A stretch of DNA of 64,000 nucleotides from Augochlora pura (GCF_028453695.1 NC_135781.1:33986777-34050776); one strand, 5' to 3'; shown: positions 1 to 13,791, counted from the first letter of the stretch. The notes: generated by a model from the sequence alone, not told the origin. Program-made: numbers and translations.

Positions 1-1247
1 ATCATTTTATATTTTCAATTAATTACAATGACTCGCATTTAGATAATTTTTATTTTATATAATGGTTTTATTTACTGTAATAGTTGCTCTAATAATGTTC
101 ATAATTTCCGATAAACATTTTACAATTTTATAAAAATAAAGAATTTAATATTTTAACTGGGTAATATTAATCAACTTTAATTTATTGCAATTGCAAAGCT
201 TTGAGAAATGTTATATCGATACAGTAGAATTATATGCTAATATTATACCGATATAAAAGTGAAATAACAGAGCGCAGAGGGTAAATGTTTATCAGAATTT
301 TCGCAGAGATAATCGAGAAACGCGAGTCTGAAATATCGGCTCGCCTCCGCGGATGAGAATTTGTTGCGCTTCGTTCCTCGCCTCCATCACCGGCATCGGC
401 ATTATTCTAACACTGTTATCGTCCGAAAGTACAAGACTCCCTCATACATATGTAGATCCATGTACCTTTACATATGCATGAATCCGATGCAGCTAACTCT
501 AATCTGTATAGAACCGTTCCTATTATCATCGGACAGATTTGCATGTTTCTTTTCGTCTTATCAGCTTCCCCGGTGTTACTATTAATTATTCCGTAATCGT
601 ACGTTCGCCGGTACTACCTTAAACATCTTATAATCGCTGTACATCGCACGCACTGTACCGCTCTAATTAAGCGCGTCGCTTACTCGATTCATCTTCCCGG
701 GCTTAAGCTGTACCTTTCAACTTCTACTTGAAATATCTCCTTGTAATCGAACATTTGTTAATCGACTTCAAATTACTATTTTTTAGGAACTGTAGATTAA
801 TTTATATTTTTTTATTATAACAATATTATTGTAAATTTTATTGAACGTCATCGGAAATTGTATTAACGCAAGGGTTTTTATTTTCATTAACCTATGAAAT
901 TCTTTTTGGAATTATTAACAATATTATTGAACATCTGAGGTGGATAAAAGTCGACCTCTTACGTCATCACGTTCTCCATTCCATGAATTATTTCCACAAT
1001 TCTTACACCACACGACGTTATTCAAATGAAAAATATTTTCTGTTTGAAAACCATCGAAACAGAATATTTATTTTCACGGCATCGGATTACCAAAAATCAA
1101 CGATATTATTTCACGTTCGACATTTTCGAAATAAGATATTCGCTTCGTGCTTTATCTGTGAATTATTACGGAAATAAAATCTGTTATTCGGTGAAATTTC
1201 GTGTCCCGTATAAAACGGGATTGATTATTTTAAAACGTGGCATGATC

Positions 1248-1294
1248 ATTTTCAGAGGTGCCTGAGAGTCGCCATTCTCGACCGCAAAGGGTTA
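1248..1294 (-). repeat. Dispersed short repeat, long subtype, copy 1
   Basis: On the minus strand it begins GTAACCCTTTGCGGTCGAG, continues with a GACTCTCAGGC-like core and ends near CTGAAAAT. It matches the copies at 10713, 13792 and 41347 over about 45 bp, with scattered substitutions. Confidence 0.75.
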
Positions 1295-1834
1295 CTATAG
1301 TAACAAAGCGTAATATTGTGTTACGTTCAAATTGCAATATTCATAATTTTTATTTTATTCTGTCGCGCGGAATTGGAATAAACTATTTAAAACATAAGTT
1401 ACCATTTCATCACTCAACCTCGTCATCCCAACAATAACGTTCGATATATTTTCTATATAAATAAATATTAGCGAGTTATGTAGTGGACGTATGCAAAACA
1501 TTATCGCGGCTATCCGAAGAAGGGCCCGTTTATCGATCGCCCCGGAGTCGCGCTGTACCAAACGGGGCAGTAGCTTGACGGAAATGGCGGAAGGAAGCCT
1601 ACGAGCGAGAGGCGTATATCTTCTCGGCCCCCCCTCCCTAACCCCGCATCGGGGTGCGATTATGCTAGAAATTCGTAGAGAACAAAGGTCGGGTGTCGGT
1701 TCCGCGAGAGACGCTCCTGCCCGCCCGATAAGAATGTACGGAGTCAGCGACGTTTCACAGGGGAGAGATAAGGGTAGGGCAGATGCCCTAACCTGTGCTA
1801 ACGAGACACCGGAAATCGAGACGTTACCTGAGAG

Positions 1835-1884
1835 CCTCTCCCCCCCTCTCTCTCTGTCTCTCCCCCCCTCTTTCTCTCTCTCTC
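1835..1884 (+). repeat. CT-rich microsatellite
   Basis: Pyrimidine-only runs of CT and CCCC over about 50 bp. Confidence 0.95.
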
Positions 1885-1970
1885 GCCCTTCTTGTGTATC
1901 GAACGTCTAAGAATCCTCTCTACGGGAGCACCGGCATTATCGTTTCCACCAGCATTTAGTATCGCTGGTA

Positions 1971-1988
1971 TTAACCGTTTGCGGTCGC
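1971..1988 (+). repeat. Dispersed short repeat, head only
   Basis: TTAACCGTTTGCGGTCGC matches the head of the family (consensus TTAACCCTTTGCACTCG) with two or three differences. The sequence after the head does not match the long subtype. Confidence 0.5.
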
Positions 1989-4260
1989 GTTTAGCACTGT
2001 TATGGTTGCTCCATTTCTGCGAATCGATGTTTATTGAACAACGATGCAACGCGATATTGCGCCCGGGAAACAGGATCTATTAGTTGATGTTTGTTAGCGG
2101 AACGGTGCCCGAACAATTATTGAACGTAATCTTCTTCGGGGCGAAACAAGATTTCATCGAGATATTTTACCGTTTATTTTGAGGGATATTACTGAACAAT
2201 GATGCACTGTAATCTTTACGATTTGTTGTTAGAACGATGTGTGAACGGCTTATGTATTATTACCAGAGCGATTCTAAAACCTAATTTCAACTAATATTGT
2301 ACTAAGTATTATTTAGTCTTTTTTAAAAATATAAAGCTTGAACGAATAAAATTATTTATCAGTAAAATTGATCTAGTTCAATTATTAGTAAAATAATAGA
2401 ACCTAATTATAAATAAAAAAATTCCTAATCGCTTCATTGAAGCTTATTTATTGCTAAAGCACCAAGGTTAAAGCCAAGGTTACGACCCTACCGCCGTAAA
2501 TAATTATTTGCTGGAAGCCGCTATTGCTTTAAATTGCCGAAATCCAGTTCGGAATCGCGGCTCGAGGGTTAACGAAGCGTAACGAGAGGAATTTCGCGCG
2601 AGCGTCGATTGATTTTTCTAAGAGGGCGTATTTCTTTGGCAATAGCTTCTACCCCCCGGTTCCGATCGAAAATAACGTGTGCACGGTGGCGGTCGATGTA
2701 GTGGAACGCGAGGCATCGCGTAGAAACGGAAGCAATATAAATGTAGTGGTGTTATTGATCAGGTCTCGTGTGCCCGAGGGTTTGTTGTCGACGGTTAGAC
2801 CTTTCTGTGCTTCAAATTGGATCGCATCTGGCTTCTCCGGTGTCGTAACCGCTCCTTAAGAACAAAGCATTGTCTTTGCTTCCTGCGTGCAACATCGACC
2901 CCCCCGGTGATTAGGTCGCTTCTCCTGTAATATTGTTCCTTCGCCCGTGCAGTCGACGACCCGGCCCCGACCAGCACGAAAACTTCACCGTTTACACTTT
3001 CGGCTACGAATGCTACTGGCTCGCGCTCTAATTAACCCCTTATTTGACAATTCTTTTCGGCACCGTCTCGGAATCACTTCCAACGTGTCTTATATAAGAC
3101 ACAAAGGTATACACTTTCTGCAGCACAATAAGGGCAGCCAGGTATTTTACACTTAATTGACAATTGAACTGCTTGTTTCATCTAACGATAATTACACTCA
3201 CGTTTGTTACTTTTTCGAAGGCGTGGAAATTGTTTTATCGTTTGCAAATGCTTCAATTTAAACAAAAATATAATATATAAATTTAATACTTCAATTTACA
3301 TAAAAATAATATAACAATAATTGTGTTATTCTGATTAGATATTTTTATTTTTAATAAAGTAGTTTACAAAATATGATATTTAGTTTTCCTTTTTGGCGAG
3401 GATTTGAAATCAATTAATTTGCGAAAATTGATGATGTATTCTGGTTTAGCAGACTCGATTTTACCGTCACGAGATTGGAAGCTAAATTAAATTCGTCTAA
3501 ATTCTTTCAAACTCTTAATCGCTTGCAAAAATGAACTGGTAGTATGTTCAATAAAAATGGTAGCTTTGAAATAAATGTATATTTCTTCCATCTTTCAGCA
3601 TACAATTATAAATGTCTATTTTCAACGAGGAAGTCTAATTATTCAATTATTCGCTTCTCCGTCGATTTTTGTACTTCCGCCGCCGTCGACTTTCCATCGA
3701 CGATTTTAATCTTGTTAATTAATAGAAATTAATTTATCATCCTCTGTATACCTTCTTCGCGCGTCGATATTTTAATTCCGTCCGCCAAATCGGTTACCAT
3801 TTAAAATTCACCAGGAAGACTGGGACGGACGGGATAGTGATGGCTTCGATACGCATCGAGTCGATTAGAACAAACGAAGATCGAGCCGCGCGTATTTAAT
3901 TCTAATTTCTAATTTCGCTCGATTTTCCTGCGTCGATTTAATTTCTGTTTGGACACGGGAATCGATCTTTCCAAATGGAGATAGCCACGGCGTCGACGGT
4001 GACGCAACGAATACCAAAGACGGTGTACGGTCGCCGTCGTTCGCTATCCGCCGATACAAGGTACTTTCTCCTTTATCCAGTCATACGGTCCAACTCCGTT
4101 CCAGGTAGCGGCAGCGCGGCGGACGCGTTGGCGAACTGGAAGTTTTTCCGACTCCCCGCGTCGTCGTTGAGATTTTTACGCCGAAGACGACCAGGGATTT
4201 TCTATCTCGAACGGCGGCAATCCCGTAAGAGGTTGGCGATACCGACGGCAAGCAATCCGA

Positions 4261-4286
4261 CCCACACACACACACATACACACACA
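4261..4286 (+). repeat. (CA)n microsatellite
   Basis: Imperfect CA/ACAT repeat. Confidence 0.95.
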
Positions 4287-5421
4287 TTCGCCGGAACTGC
4301 GACGGAATTAAAATCAACATTGTTGCGATACGGGGCTACGTCGTTGGGCGCGATATACATTTAACGAATTGCGACAATTATTCCGGCGGCAAGAGATATT
4401 TATTCTTCATTCGGAAATTATGTTATCCTGGGAATATTGCTCGGTTGTATAAATATTAAAAGTTCCATGGACATTTACAATTCTCCGTGTAGAATTATAT
4501 TATTTAAAGGTTTTATTAATTTAACCAGTTACCTAACATACTTCAGCTTAATTAATATTTATTATTATTTAATAATTATCAGTCGGATATATTATTTCAG
4601 TTCGCAGCAATTTCACGTTGAATTTAATTTAGACTATTTTATTATTCACTGATTTCTCCTTTCATTCTTTTATTTTAATATATTTAGAATTTTCCAATTT
4701 GTTTTTTAGTAATCCGAAGACGAGCCGAAGCGTAAGAGAAATCCGGAGAATCGAATGAACGACGGCAATTAGCGGGCGGCAGGGCGCATAGGTAACCGAA
4801 TTCTCGCAAACTCATTACCGGCGCAGGATGCAAATTGCGATAAGCCGGCCGGACGATTTTGACAGATCGCGGATACATATGTATGTCAGAAGTTAGCGTT
4901 CGGAAGTGTAGACGAGTGTAGTCGAGGGTTGCGCATAATACAAAGGATATTACGGCGGGGGGTTTAGTATGCAAAGCGAGCCATCGAAGGCCTTCCGCCG
5001 TCCCTTCGTGTTTGAATCGTTGCCACCCCTCGCCGCGAGCCGCGACGGCTCGTATCGCCCATGCCGGCCGGCGCAAGACACGAAACATCGTGATATTTGT
5101 GCGGGGCTGAACCGGCTCTCGTCAAATGGAATTCTAATCGCCGCCAATAAATTGATTAGGGAGACGCCGTCGCGCATATTTATGCGAAACCTTCGGGAAT
5201 CACTTTAGAAAAATCTAAGGAAGAAAACGCTGCTTTAAATCGTCTACACGACAGCGACGAAGACGGAATAATAATGTAATTAATTCTTGTTAATACTTTA
5301 ATCTGAGCCGGTAATAAAAAAATTAAAACACGCGTAGATCTCGGTAATTCGTGAGAAAAGCTGCGAATAAGTTTTCTAATTACCTAAATAACAAGGAATC
5401 ACTGCTTTTCTTACGTTCCGC

Positions 5422-5636
5422 GAGCTTATGAAATTGCATTAAGGATTACTCTGCCCGTTCTCTTGCATAACGCAGTTTTGTGGAATTGCATAAAGGATTA
5501 CCATGCACATTTTCTTATGTTTTCCCAACTTGTGAAATTGCATAAAGGACTTACTTTGCTCGTTCTATTGTGTAATATACAGACTCGTGAAACTGCGCGA
5601 GGGATTACAGTGCACATTGTCGCGCATTTTACGCAG
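5422..5636 (+). repeat. Tandem array of four diverged ~52-bp units
   Basis: The word TTGTGAAATTGCATAAAGGA recurs, with changes, starting at about 5426, 5478, 5530 and 5585. Each is followed by TTAC, then a variable part containing CATTTTC or CGTTCT and a T-rich end. Spacing is 52, 52 and 55 bp. The last copy is CpG-rich (CGTGAAACTGCGCGAGGG). Confidence 0.85.
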
Positions 5637-7312
5637 ACTAAAAACTGCGATAAAACAATTATTAAATATTTAGCGAAATTCCGGGTTGCAAGAGAATTGT
5701 TCTTTGGTGAATTAAACGGATATATTCTGGAATAAATATATTTACGGAATTTTCCTTGTTTTATTCGTACGACGCGATTAGTCGCAGATTCGACGTCCGC
5801 AAGCTTGCGAAATCCTGGCCAAAGGATTATAAAGGATCAGCGCGGCGCGTGTACAGCCGTCATAAACCGACGAACCGATCATCCAGAATCTAGGTACGCT
5901 ATCCTGGTAGACCCTAAACCCTGTGCGCGACTCCTGGGCTCTCCGCTAGCACGTAGAATTTACGGATATCTGCGCCCCGTTGCGTGTCCGAATATTTCAC
6001 ATCCGCGCCGTTCGATTCGATCGTCGTAAAAATTAACAGACGTCGCATAGAAAATTAACAAAAATATATAGTTTCCTTTAAAGTTATATTCAAGGCTATG
6101 TTCAACCCTATATTCAATCTAATCTTCAATCAAGGCTAATTGTTCAATCTCACGAACCAAAACTCTAAAAAACGATCGAAACGAATTAAAAAATATCGCG
6201 TCAGATTAACGAAAAATAATTCAATAAATATTTCCATCGGAACGATTCTGTCTGCGTCACCCTAATTGCCGCCGCTTCTGCAATGGCAAGCGTGGCTGAA
6301 ACTTCGATCGAGGATTGCTAAAACGTCCATTTCCGGGGAAGGGGTGGGGGGGCGTTAAAAATTCTTCTTCGAATCGGGATATTGTTCCCGCTGCTCGCGA
6401 CTCGCTTCCTCGTCGTTGGCAGCGCGCGCGCGCGCTCGTTATTATCATAAATACCGTTATTACCACTGTACATTACCGAGGAATCTCCCGGGGACGTGTG
6501 TCCCCCGGAATACTGGAGAATAGGCCGCGAGAGGGGGGGAGGCCGAAGGGACGAGGAGCGGGAAGGCGGATCCGCTGGATTTCACTTCGCGCCCATTTCA
6601 CGGGGATCCACTTACCCCGAAATGGTACGAAATGACAGGCAATTATTTACTAGAACTGGCCGAAATAGTGAAAACTGGAAACAGCCAGTCTAATTTCATG
6701 CCAGAATAACCACTGCGGTCACGACCATCGAGCGGAATGAAATAGAGGAGAGGTTACTGCTTCCGTGTAACAATCTATATGGACGCCTCTCGCCCTGTTA
6801 CGTTAGGATTCTGACGATCAATTTCGCCGCTGAACGCCGACGATTTTTCTCCTTGCTGCCGCGAGAGCCGGCTCGAACGGACAATGGAAACGTTCTTTCG
6901 TATTATCTATTCGAGCTGGAAGATAATTACGTTTCGTTCGCTAAACACTTCTTTAATTAAAGCAATTTAATTGATTAAAATAAAACTAAAAAGTTCACAT
7001 TTATCGCAGGGAACTCTTATCATATTAGAAGTCTTTCGCATTGGAAAAATCATAGTCGAACTCATTCCCCTCTAATATATTGCAATAAAAAGAAATTTTC
7101 AAAATTGGTCAGAAATGAATGTCACCCAGATATGTGGGCGACGAACGTGTTGAGCACTGGTATTAAAAATACTGAAAACGATTCGATAACTAGATTCAAT
7201 TTGATCCCATTTTATTCGGTTAAATGCGAATAAAATATCGATTCACCCGAATAAATGTAATAATTGGAATACGGATGTCGACGCAAAGAAAGTGTTGCAA
7301 CGAGCCCGAGAG

Positions 7313-7600
7313 GAATTAAAATGTACTTCAGCGGTGTCCAAATAAATTGATACGCCGTTTCTTCCTCAATTACGCGGCCGCCTTAATTAAGGATGTCCGC
7401 GTAGTAAAAACATGACGATATCGCGTCGCTTTCTTAATTGAATTGTGGTCGTTCGTTAATTAAGTATCTCAGTTGAATAAAAATGAGACGCTGTTACGTC
7501 ATCGTCTTTTCTTTTTTGTAATTTCACTTTTCCTTCAATTAAGCACTTTCGTCCCTGTAAAAGCAAAATGATATCGCGTTACGGCCGTATTTAAGGGTTT
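7313..7600 (+). repeat. Tandem array of four strongly diverged ~75-bp units
   Basis: Units start with (T)(T)AATTAA at about 7313, 7383, 7456 and 7535. Each is followed after about 25-35 bp by a TAAAAA/ATGA segment, then a CGTC/CGCG word and a T-rich end. Similarity is visible by eye but weak, so this is an old array. Confidence 0.55.
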
Positions 7601-7720
7601 CGACGGAATTAAAACTAGAGGGAGCTTCCGCTTGCAATAACTCTTAACCGTAACTGCGCCAAACTTCGTAATCCAATAACGTCTTTGTAAATAAACCAAT
7701 CTAGCGAATCGATTTGCACA

Positions 7721-7762
7721 GAAAAAGAAAGAGAGAGAGAGAGAGAGAGAGGGGGAGAGAGG
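7721..7762 (+). repeat. (GA)n microsatellite
   Basis: About 15 GA units, interrupted near the end by GGGGG. Confidence 0.95.
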
Positions 7763-10521
7763 ACACGGTTTCAGCTGCCGACTAATTCGAAGTGCGCGGA
7801 ACGAACGCGGAAAACTGCGTCCCCGACGGATTCGTTAAAGGACAGCAGTTTCAACTTTTCCGGCGAAATGTTGATTCATTTTCCGAAGTAGAGGGAGGGG
7901 CCGGCTCCTCTTGCTCCTCCTCCTCCGCCCGTGTTTGCCGTCTCTGATTGGAAATGCTGTCGAAGATAAATCACCGATTAATACAAGGTTGCGCCGGCCA
8001 GCCAGGCGTTTCTGCATGCGATGCAACCGTGTCCGACGTTCGACCGTGCCGCGATAAAACACAGCTGGTAGTAACGCGCGCCCGCTGGAAATTGCTGTGT
8101 AATCCAGAAACAGATTATTTTAAGTACAGCGGCGCCCGCGCCGAAATCGAGAAACGTTTCGCCCTCTCGCGGTGTTTTCGTTGATCCCGTAATTTAATAA
8201 TCCCGGGAGCGCGCGTCGCGGCGACTAGATAATTGTCGCGCGAAAGCATAGGCGCGCGCGCGAGCGTTTGTTCGAAAACCGGACGACTGTTATTCGAGAG
8301 CCGCGCGCGCGTTCCCCGCGCCTGCTCGATGATCATCGTTGCATTCGAATTGATGGCCGCGACCGGAGATCGGCGAATTTTATTAATTTTTTTTATTTAT
8401 TATTATTTCTTACTCCGAATTTTTTATTTCGCCGCCGTTTAATCATTACGCCAAAATTGTCCCAAATAATTGGGACAAAGACATCCGAACGTCGGCGATC
8501 TTCGTTCGGGTAGACGGTCCGTGTTGCGAGCGGACAGCCGGTTGCGGTCGCTCCGCGAAATATCGCCGGCATTCAAACTTTAATTGAACAAAATCCGAAC
8601 GTATCATACGGGACAAATGGAGAAAACACGGGAGATTAATCGATCGCGTTTGCCTGGCCCTCCCGCGCAATTCCGCGCCGCGGCGCGCACTGCATTTAAC
8701 GGGAAAAAAGTTGCACAATTTTATAAGTTCGCGGAGGGCTTGCAATGATCGAGGGCAACCCATCGAGCGGGCCGCGCGCGCGCCGTGCTCGAGATGAACT
8801 TTCGCCCGGACAGCTGTTCCAATCAAATTACTTCATTATTCTGTATCTTATCGGATCGGCTCGAAAAAAGATTGCAACAATTCGTATTTTTATCGGCTTG
8901 CGATAACCAATGCTTCCAACAATTTTTCGACTCGATTTCTAAATTCATTAAAACTCGCTCACGGTTTAATTATCAAATATCTTTCAAGTATCGCAAATGA
9001 TTTTTCCAATAAAAAATTGTATTTTCTTATCGTCGTTCAACCGTTAATACGATAACACCGACGATACGGCAAGCTATCGTTAAACGTGATTCAAAGCGCG
9101 GCGAGGTTCCACCGGCGGGTATCTAATTAAATATTGTAGTACACCGAAATAATTAAGTTCGCTGCCCGGCGTTTTAATGAGAATTTAATGAAAAATTCTC
9201 CGCAGCGATTGTTCTACGGTTAATCGTTTCGCGCGATCCGCCGCGCGTAGTTCGAAGGCAACGAAACTAGATATTATGATACGAGACAAGAAGTAACAAC
9301 CCTTTAATGAACGCGCCCCGGCTTCGTAACACCCACCCCCACCCGTAATGCAGACTTGGAAATAAACTATGTAGTATACCCATCGCCTCCATTAGCCACC
9401 GTAGTAAATAGAGTACATATTCGGGAGCTGTCTGCAGAGGCATAAGCTCGCTGAGTTGCCACCTTGCTGGAACGAAGATGATGCTCAGGCTTCCCGGCGT
9501 TACCATTAGCCGCGATACAGAATTCATGTCGTCGTCTTCGATGTATCAAATGCAACAACAAATGCGTTCCCTGCCACGTTGAAATTGATATCAGTGGAGT
9601 TTCTACAGGTTGAAAACTAGCCTTGAGAATTTTTATAGAAGATACATTGAACCTGGAAAAATAGTTTAATTTTGCAAACTTTCGGCACTTTGCTGCGTCG
9701 AAAAGGGCACTCTGTATACATAAAACTCTGTACAAAGTGCGCTCTGTACATAAAAAGACAGGTAAAAACAATGGAAATTGTACAAGAAATATAAAAAGAA
9801 TGTGTCAAATGCCGACCTGCATGAATCGCTGTTTTAGGTCAGTTTGGCCAAAAAAATCGAAGAAACTTTTGATCCGCCGTTGTTTGACAAGCTATTACAC
9901 AAATTAGAAGGGTCAACGAAATTTCGATGTTTATTCGCGCCTCTGCGGACGAGATTAAAAGCTCTCGGGGTTCGCCGGCAACCCCGCGGCGTTGTCCTAG
10001 GGCTAATGAAATTAGGTTTTGTTAAATAGCGAGGGCCCCCGAACGTGATCGATAACCCGCGCGCAACCGACACCCCGGGTAAAATGCTTTACAAAGACGA
10101 CGGGATAATTCGTTCTTTACACGCGGACTCTGTTTTCGGGTCTTCTTCGTTCGAATGATTAACAACATCCGGCGCTCATTACGCTAATTGTAATAATGCC
10201 CGGGCGGTTTTCGCTGACAAACCCCGCTGCTACTAATGAATGAAGAGAGAGAACCGTTCCCCTTCGCATTCCGCGAATTTCAATGGTCTTTCCGACACAC
10301 CGGCTCTCGGCTGACATTTATTTTCTGTTAATAAATTATGTTAATAGCTAACGGGGGACGTTAATGAATCGATAATGATACGCGGACTATGGATTTCACG
10401 CAATTATCTGGGAACCGATTGCGTGAAATATAATGATGTCGGGGCATCGGAAGAATTTAAAACTACGATTATTATAATGGCGATAATAGTCTGCTCGGTT
10501 CGATCACCTGGATGATTGAAG

Positions 10522-10568
10522 TTAACCGTTTGCACTCGAAGCCATTTCAATTGTAATTCTAAAATCAT
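10522..10568 (+). repeat. Dispersed short repeat, second subtype
   Basis: The head TTAACCGTTTGCACTCGA is followed by a different middle (AGCCATTTCAATTG) and then TCTAAAATC. The final CTAAAAT word is shared with the long subtype. This suggests a family with conserved ends and exchanged centres. Confidence 0.6.
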
Positions 10569-10712
10569 TTTAAATTCTATCTTACATGACAAAATGTATT
10601 TCATGCAGATAAAATTGATTCTTGTAACTCATGCGACAACAGTTATACTTTTAATAATTTTTCAAATCTAATTTTTCATGATATAAAAATTATATCGAAA
10701 CGTGCTGTAACA

Positions 10713-10757
10713 ATTTTAGTGGCGCCTCAGAGTCACCACTCGAGTGCAAAGGGTTAA
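10713..10757 (-). repeat. Dispersed short repeat, long subtype, copy 2
   Basis: On the minus strand the head TTAACCCTTTGCACTCGAG is followed by TGGTGACTCTGAGGCGCC and ACTAAAAT. It is the best-preserved copy in the window and lies only about 150 bp from the second-subtype copy, in the opposite orientation. Confidence 0.85.
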
Positions 10758-11187
10758 AACGACAAAAGTGAAATGTATATTAAAAAATTTAATTCTTATA
10801 TTCTTGCGTATGGAATAGCATTGTCCGTCACACGTGGCAGTGCTGTCTCAATGGACGTTTTAAGACGAATGTCTCGCGCCAGACGTCTTAAAGACGTCTT
10901 CGTGCCATCGAGAGTATCGTTCACGGAAAATTCGCGTCGAATTCTGCCGCAAGAGAATAAACTCTAAATTTCTCCGGTTCCGCGCAACGTAATGTACAAA
11001 GCTCTCGTTAAATGACCGAGGTGATCAAAGACACGGCTCTGCTCGCGTTAGAACGAGGCGTAGAGTTCGATTGTTCAGCGTTCGCGGAGGTGTATCGAGC
11101 GGCAAGCGGCGCCGTTAGCGGCCGCGTTCGCTTTCATTTCACCCCTTTCCGATATTTTAATATTCGCGACGGGAGATGAAATCCCAC

Positions 11188-11350
11188 CCCTCTCCCACCA
11201 CCACCACCCCGCCACCCCCTCCCCCCTCCTCCGGCGACCGTTTCCACCCTCGCGCCGCTTTCGTGAAATATTCATGACGGTTTCGCGCTTTCCGCCGGCG
11301 CCGGGGAAAGAAAACGTGGCCGCCGCCGCCGCCGCCGTCGCTGCCGCCGC
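11188..11350 (+). repeat. C-rich tract followed by (CCG)n
   Basis: 11188-11232 is almost pure C with T and A interruptions (CCACC and CCCCTCC runs), and 11319-11350 is (GCC)n. The G-rich complement could fold into quadruplexes. The block is strongly CpG-rich. Confidence 0.85.
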
Positions 11351-12280
11351 GTCCCTCAATGGGAGAGAGGAGGGCGATGCTTAGAGAAAGCCAGAAAAAA
11401 ACGAAACGGGGGAGAGAAAGAGGGGGGGAGAAAAAGGAACATTAAATCGCCTCCTCTTTGAAACGGAGACTTAGGCTCCTCTCGTTTCTACGCGTAGAAC
11501 CACTCCCGCGGATCAGCGTTAACGCGGCAAAGCACACACCCTGGGAGAAAAAAAATGTTGGAAATCAACTCGGGCCGCGGCGACAATTCCGACAAAATAC
11601 AATGAAAAAGCTGAACTGGAAAATTTCGTGTTCGCGACTATGGATGGCGACGGGGTTGTGCAGGCCTTCGGACAGGTGACGCGCGAACTTCAACCCTCGC
11701 CTGATGGATAAAGGATTTTGAGATAAAAATATTATCGGCCGCGTCGGCTTCACTTATTCGATACCTTTTTATTTATTCACAGGCAAACTGCGGATCTTGA
11801 AAATTTGTGAAATTGTTAAACCCATAAATCTAAGTGCGACTTTTTATACTTTCCTGTCATAGTTACCCATTACATATGTTAATTATGACCTACGATATAG
11901 GCCTTCGTGTATGATTAATCGCGAGCCGTGTGGTCGCTAACGAGCACGCGTTAATTAATCAACCGATAAGGAAGCAAATAAAAGGTATAAAGATGCGAAT
12001 CGCGAAGTCCTAGGAAATCCCCGCTTAGGTTAAATTATGCACAGCTATAAGAAATCGGTATTACGCCGTGGCCTCCGCGGCGACTGTCTCGGCGATCGCG
12101 AACTGTGTCAGCGGGGAAGCGGAATAAAGCGAGCCTTGACCGGAAGCGATTACTTAAATAGAAATTAACGCCGCGGAAGGTGCTCGCCGGGGAACGAACG
12201 CCGCCGGCGCGTCACGTGGCGACAATACATTAATTCAGCAACGTGCAAAGATTCTCTCCTAGGTCGGTCGGATTCGAGTG

Positions 12281-12306
12281 GCTCTCTCTCTCTCTCTCTC
12301 TCTCTC
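12281..12306 (+). repeat. (CT)n microsatellite
   Basis: Uninterrupted CT repeat of about 12 units. Confidence 0.95.
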
Positions 12307-13791
12307 CGGAGAAGGAGGAGCTCTTTCGGATGTTGAACACGCCGGATACGTTCCGGGCTGCTCGAAGGACGCGCCGCGGTCTCGCCACCTTCATAACTCA
12401 TACACAGCCGACCCCGTTAGCCTACGAGCCACGAAAGCGCATGCATCACATCGTTGCATTATAGAAACGGGTCGCGTAGAGAAGGCGTTCCGCGGAACCT
12501 AAGGGCAGAACTTAACGCAACCGTAATTTCATTTTTACTGCCCGGTTTTACCCGGCGATAACGTTCCCGACTCGCGCCGCACAACCTACGACCACCCACG
12601 ACCACGCCGCACGGTGGTAGAAAAGTCCGAAATCGTGGTCAAAACCCTACAAATCGAAGCTGTCGGTGGTGAAGTATTTGACTTACCGATCGGGTACTTT
12701 AATAATGATTCCGTATGATGGGAAAAACCAAATGATCTGTACTTTTATACTTGAATGGCAATTTCATTCGGATCCGCCATTTTGTTTTGGGAATTTTGAA
12801 ATTTAGATTCGTAATTAGAATCCCGAAAATATATAATGGAACATCATATCATTTTTTCAACAACCCATCCGCCATATTGCTCGATAGTATTTTAATAGTA
12901 TTTTAAGAATTGAAAAATTATAATTCTGTAAAAATTCCCCAAACTATTAAAACTCTAAAAAAGTAAATAGTAGGCTGCGAATTTTATATATTTTTTGACA
13001 GAATTAAAAAAAATGAGATTTTGGTCGGTAGAAATATAAAATCAAAATTACGACTAAAAGGAAGGATCTATTGTTATTTGGCATCCGGTTTAGCCAGAAC
13101 CGGGAAAGACAATTTTTATTCCGGGGAACGACTCGCGGCTTAGTAATCGACGTCATAAATCTTAGCTTTTCAGGCGCATTCAATTAACTATTAATTGGTC
13201 AGATGATTTATAGTGCGCCTTCGTCATCGCGCAACCTTAAACCATTGCCACTAATTATATTTCTTGTTGCAGAAGCTTATAAATTACTTTGGCACCGCCG
13301 GCTTCTAAATATATACAGTGTGGGCCAAAATTCGCGGCGCTAATGAGAGAGTTAACACGGCCGGGAACAAGAGTGGATCGATAACGTAGTCTAGTCGGCG
13401 ACAACGTTTTTAAAAGAAACGCGATTAAAAATCGAAAAACCTTTTCGCGGATCTGCCACGCGCTACAAATTTCATCGCAAATCGTCGCTGCGACTACTTT
13501 TGCACCGAACACGGTATCATACGCTGTTTATTACCGATGCTTATCTCTATGAAATTGTCAATTAAATTGTCGAATTAATTATTACGGCCTAGAACGGTCA
13601 CAATTAATTTAACGAACGACGCTAATAAATCGACATCGTAATTTTAACGAAACGTGGCTTATTACTTATGTGATCGATCTATTATACTTTGGAGATATTA
13701 GTCAAAATGGTGGTCATTTATGCTCTCGAACACAGATATAGATCGCGATTAAATTATGGCAAAATGGTTGCATCGTATCCCACGTGTTAAT

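Larger units (their letters stand above)
1..5421. other. No gene seen; mixed AT-rich and CpG-rich DNA
   Basis: AT-rich at both flanks with CpG-rich patches at about 1.5-1.8, 2.5-3.0, 3.9-4.3 and 4.7-5.2 kb. Open frames here are under 140 codons and lack family motifs and convincing splice borders. Confidence 0.6.
5637..12280. other. No gene seen
   Basis: Apart from the repeats listed, this holds a very CpG-dense segment at 8.0-8.8 kb with runs of CGCG and an alternating (GC)n at 6421-6436. Open frames are short and overlap on both strands, as expected of GC-rich noncoding DNA. Confidence 0.6.

Noticed and set aside
9844..10029. Plus-strand 61-residue frame with protein-like composition
   Set aside because: It begins at TTG, not ATG, which is not a normal start in animals, and no acceptor-donor pair supports it as an internal exon.
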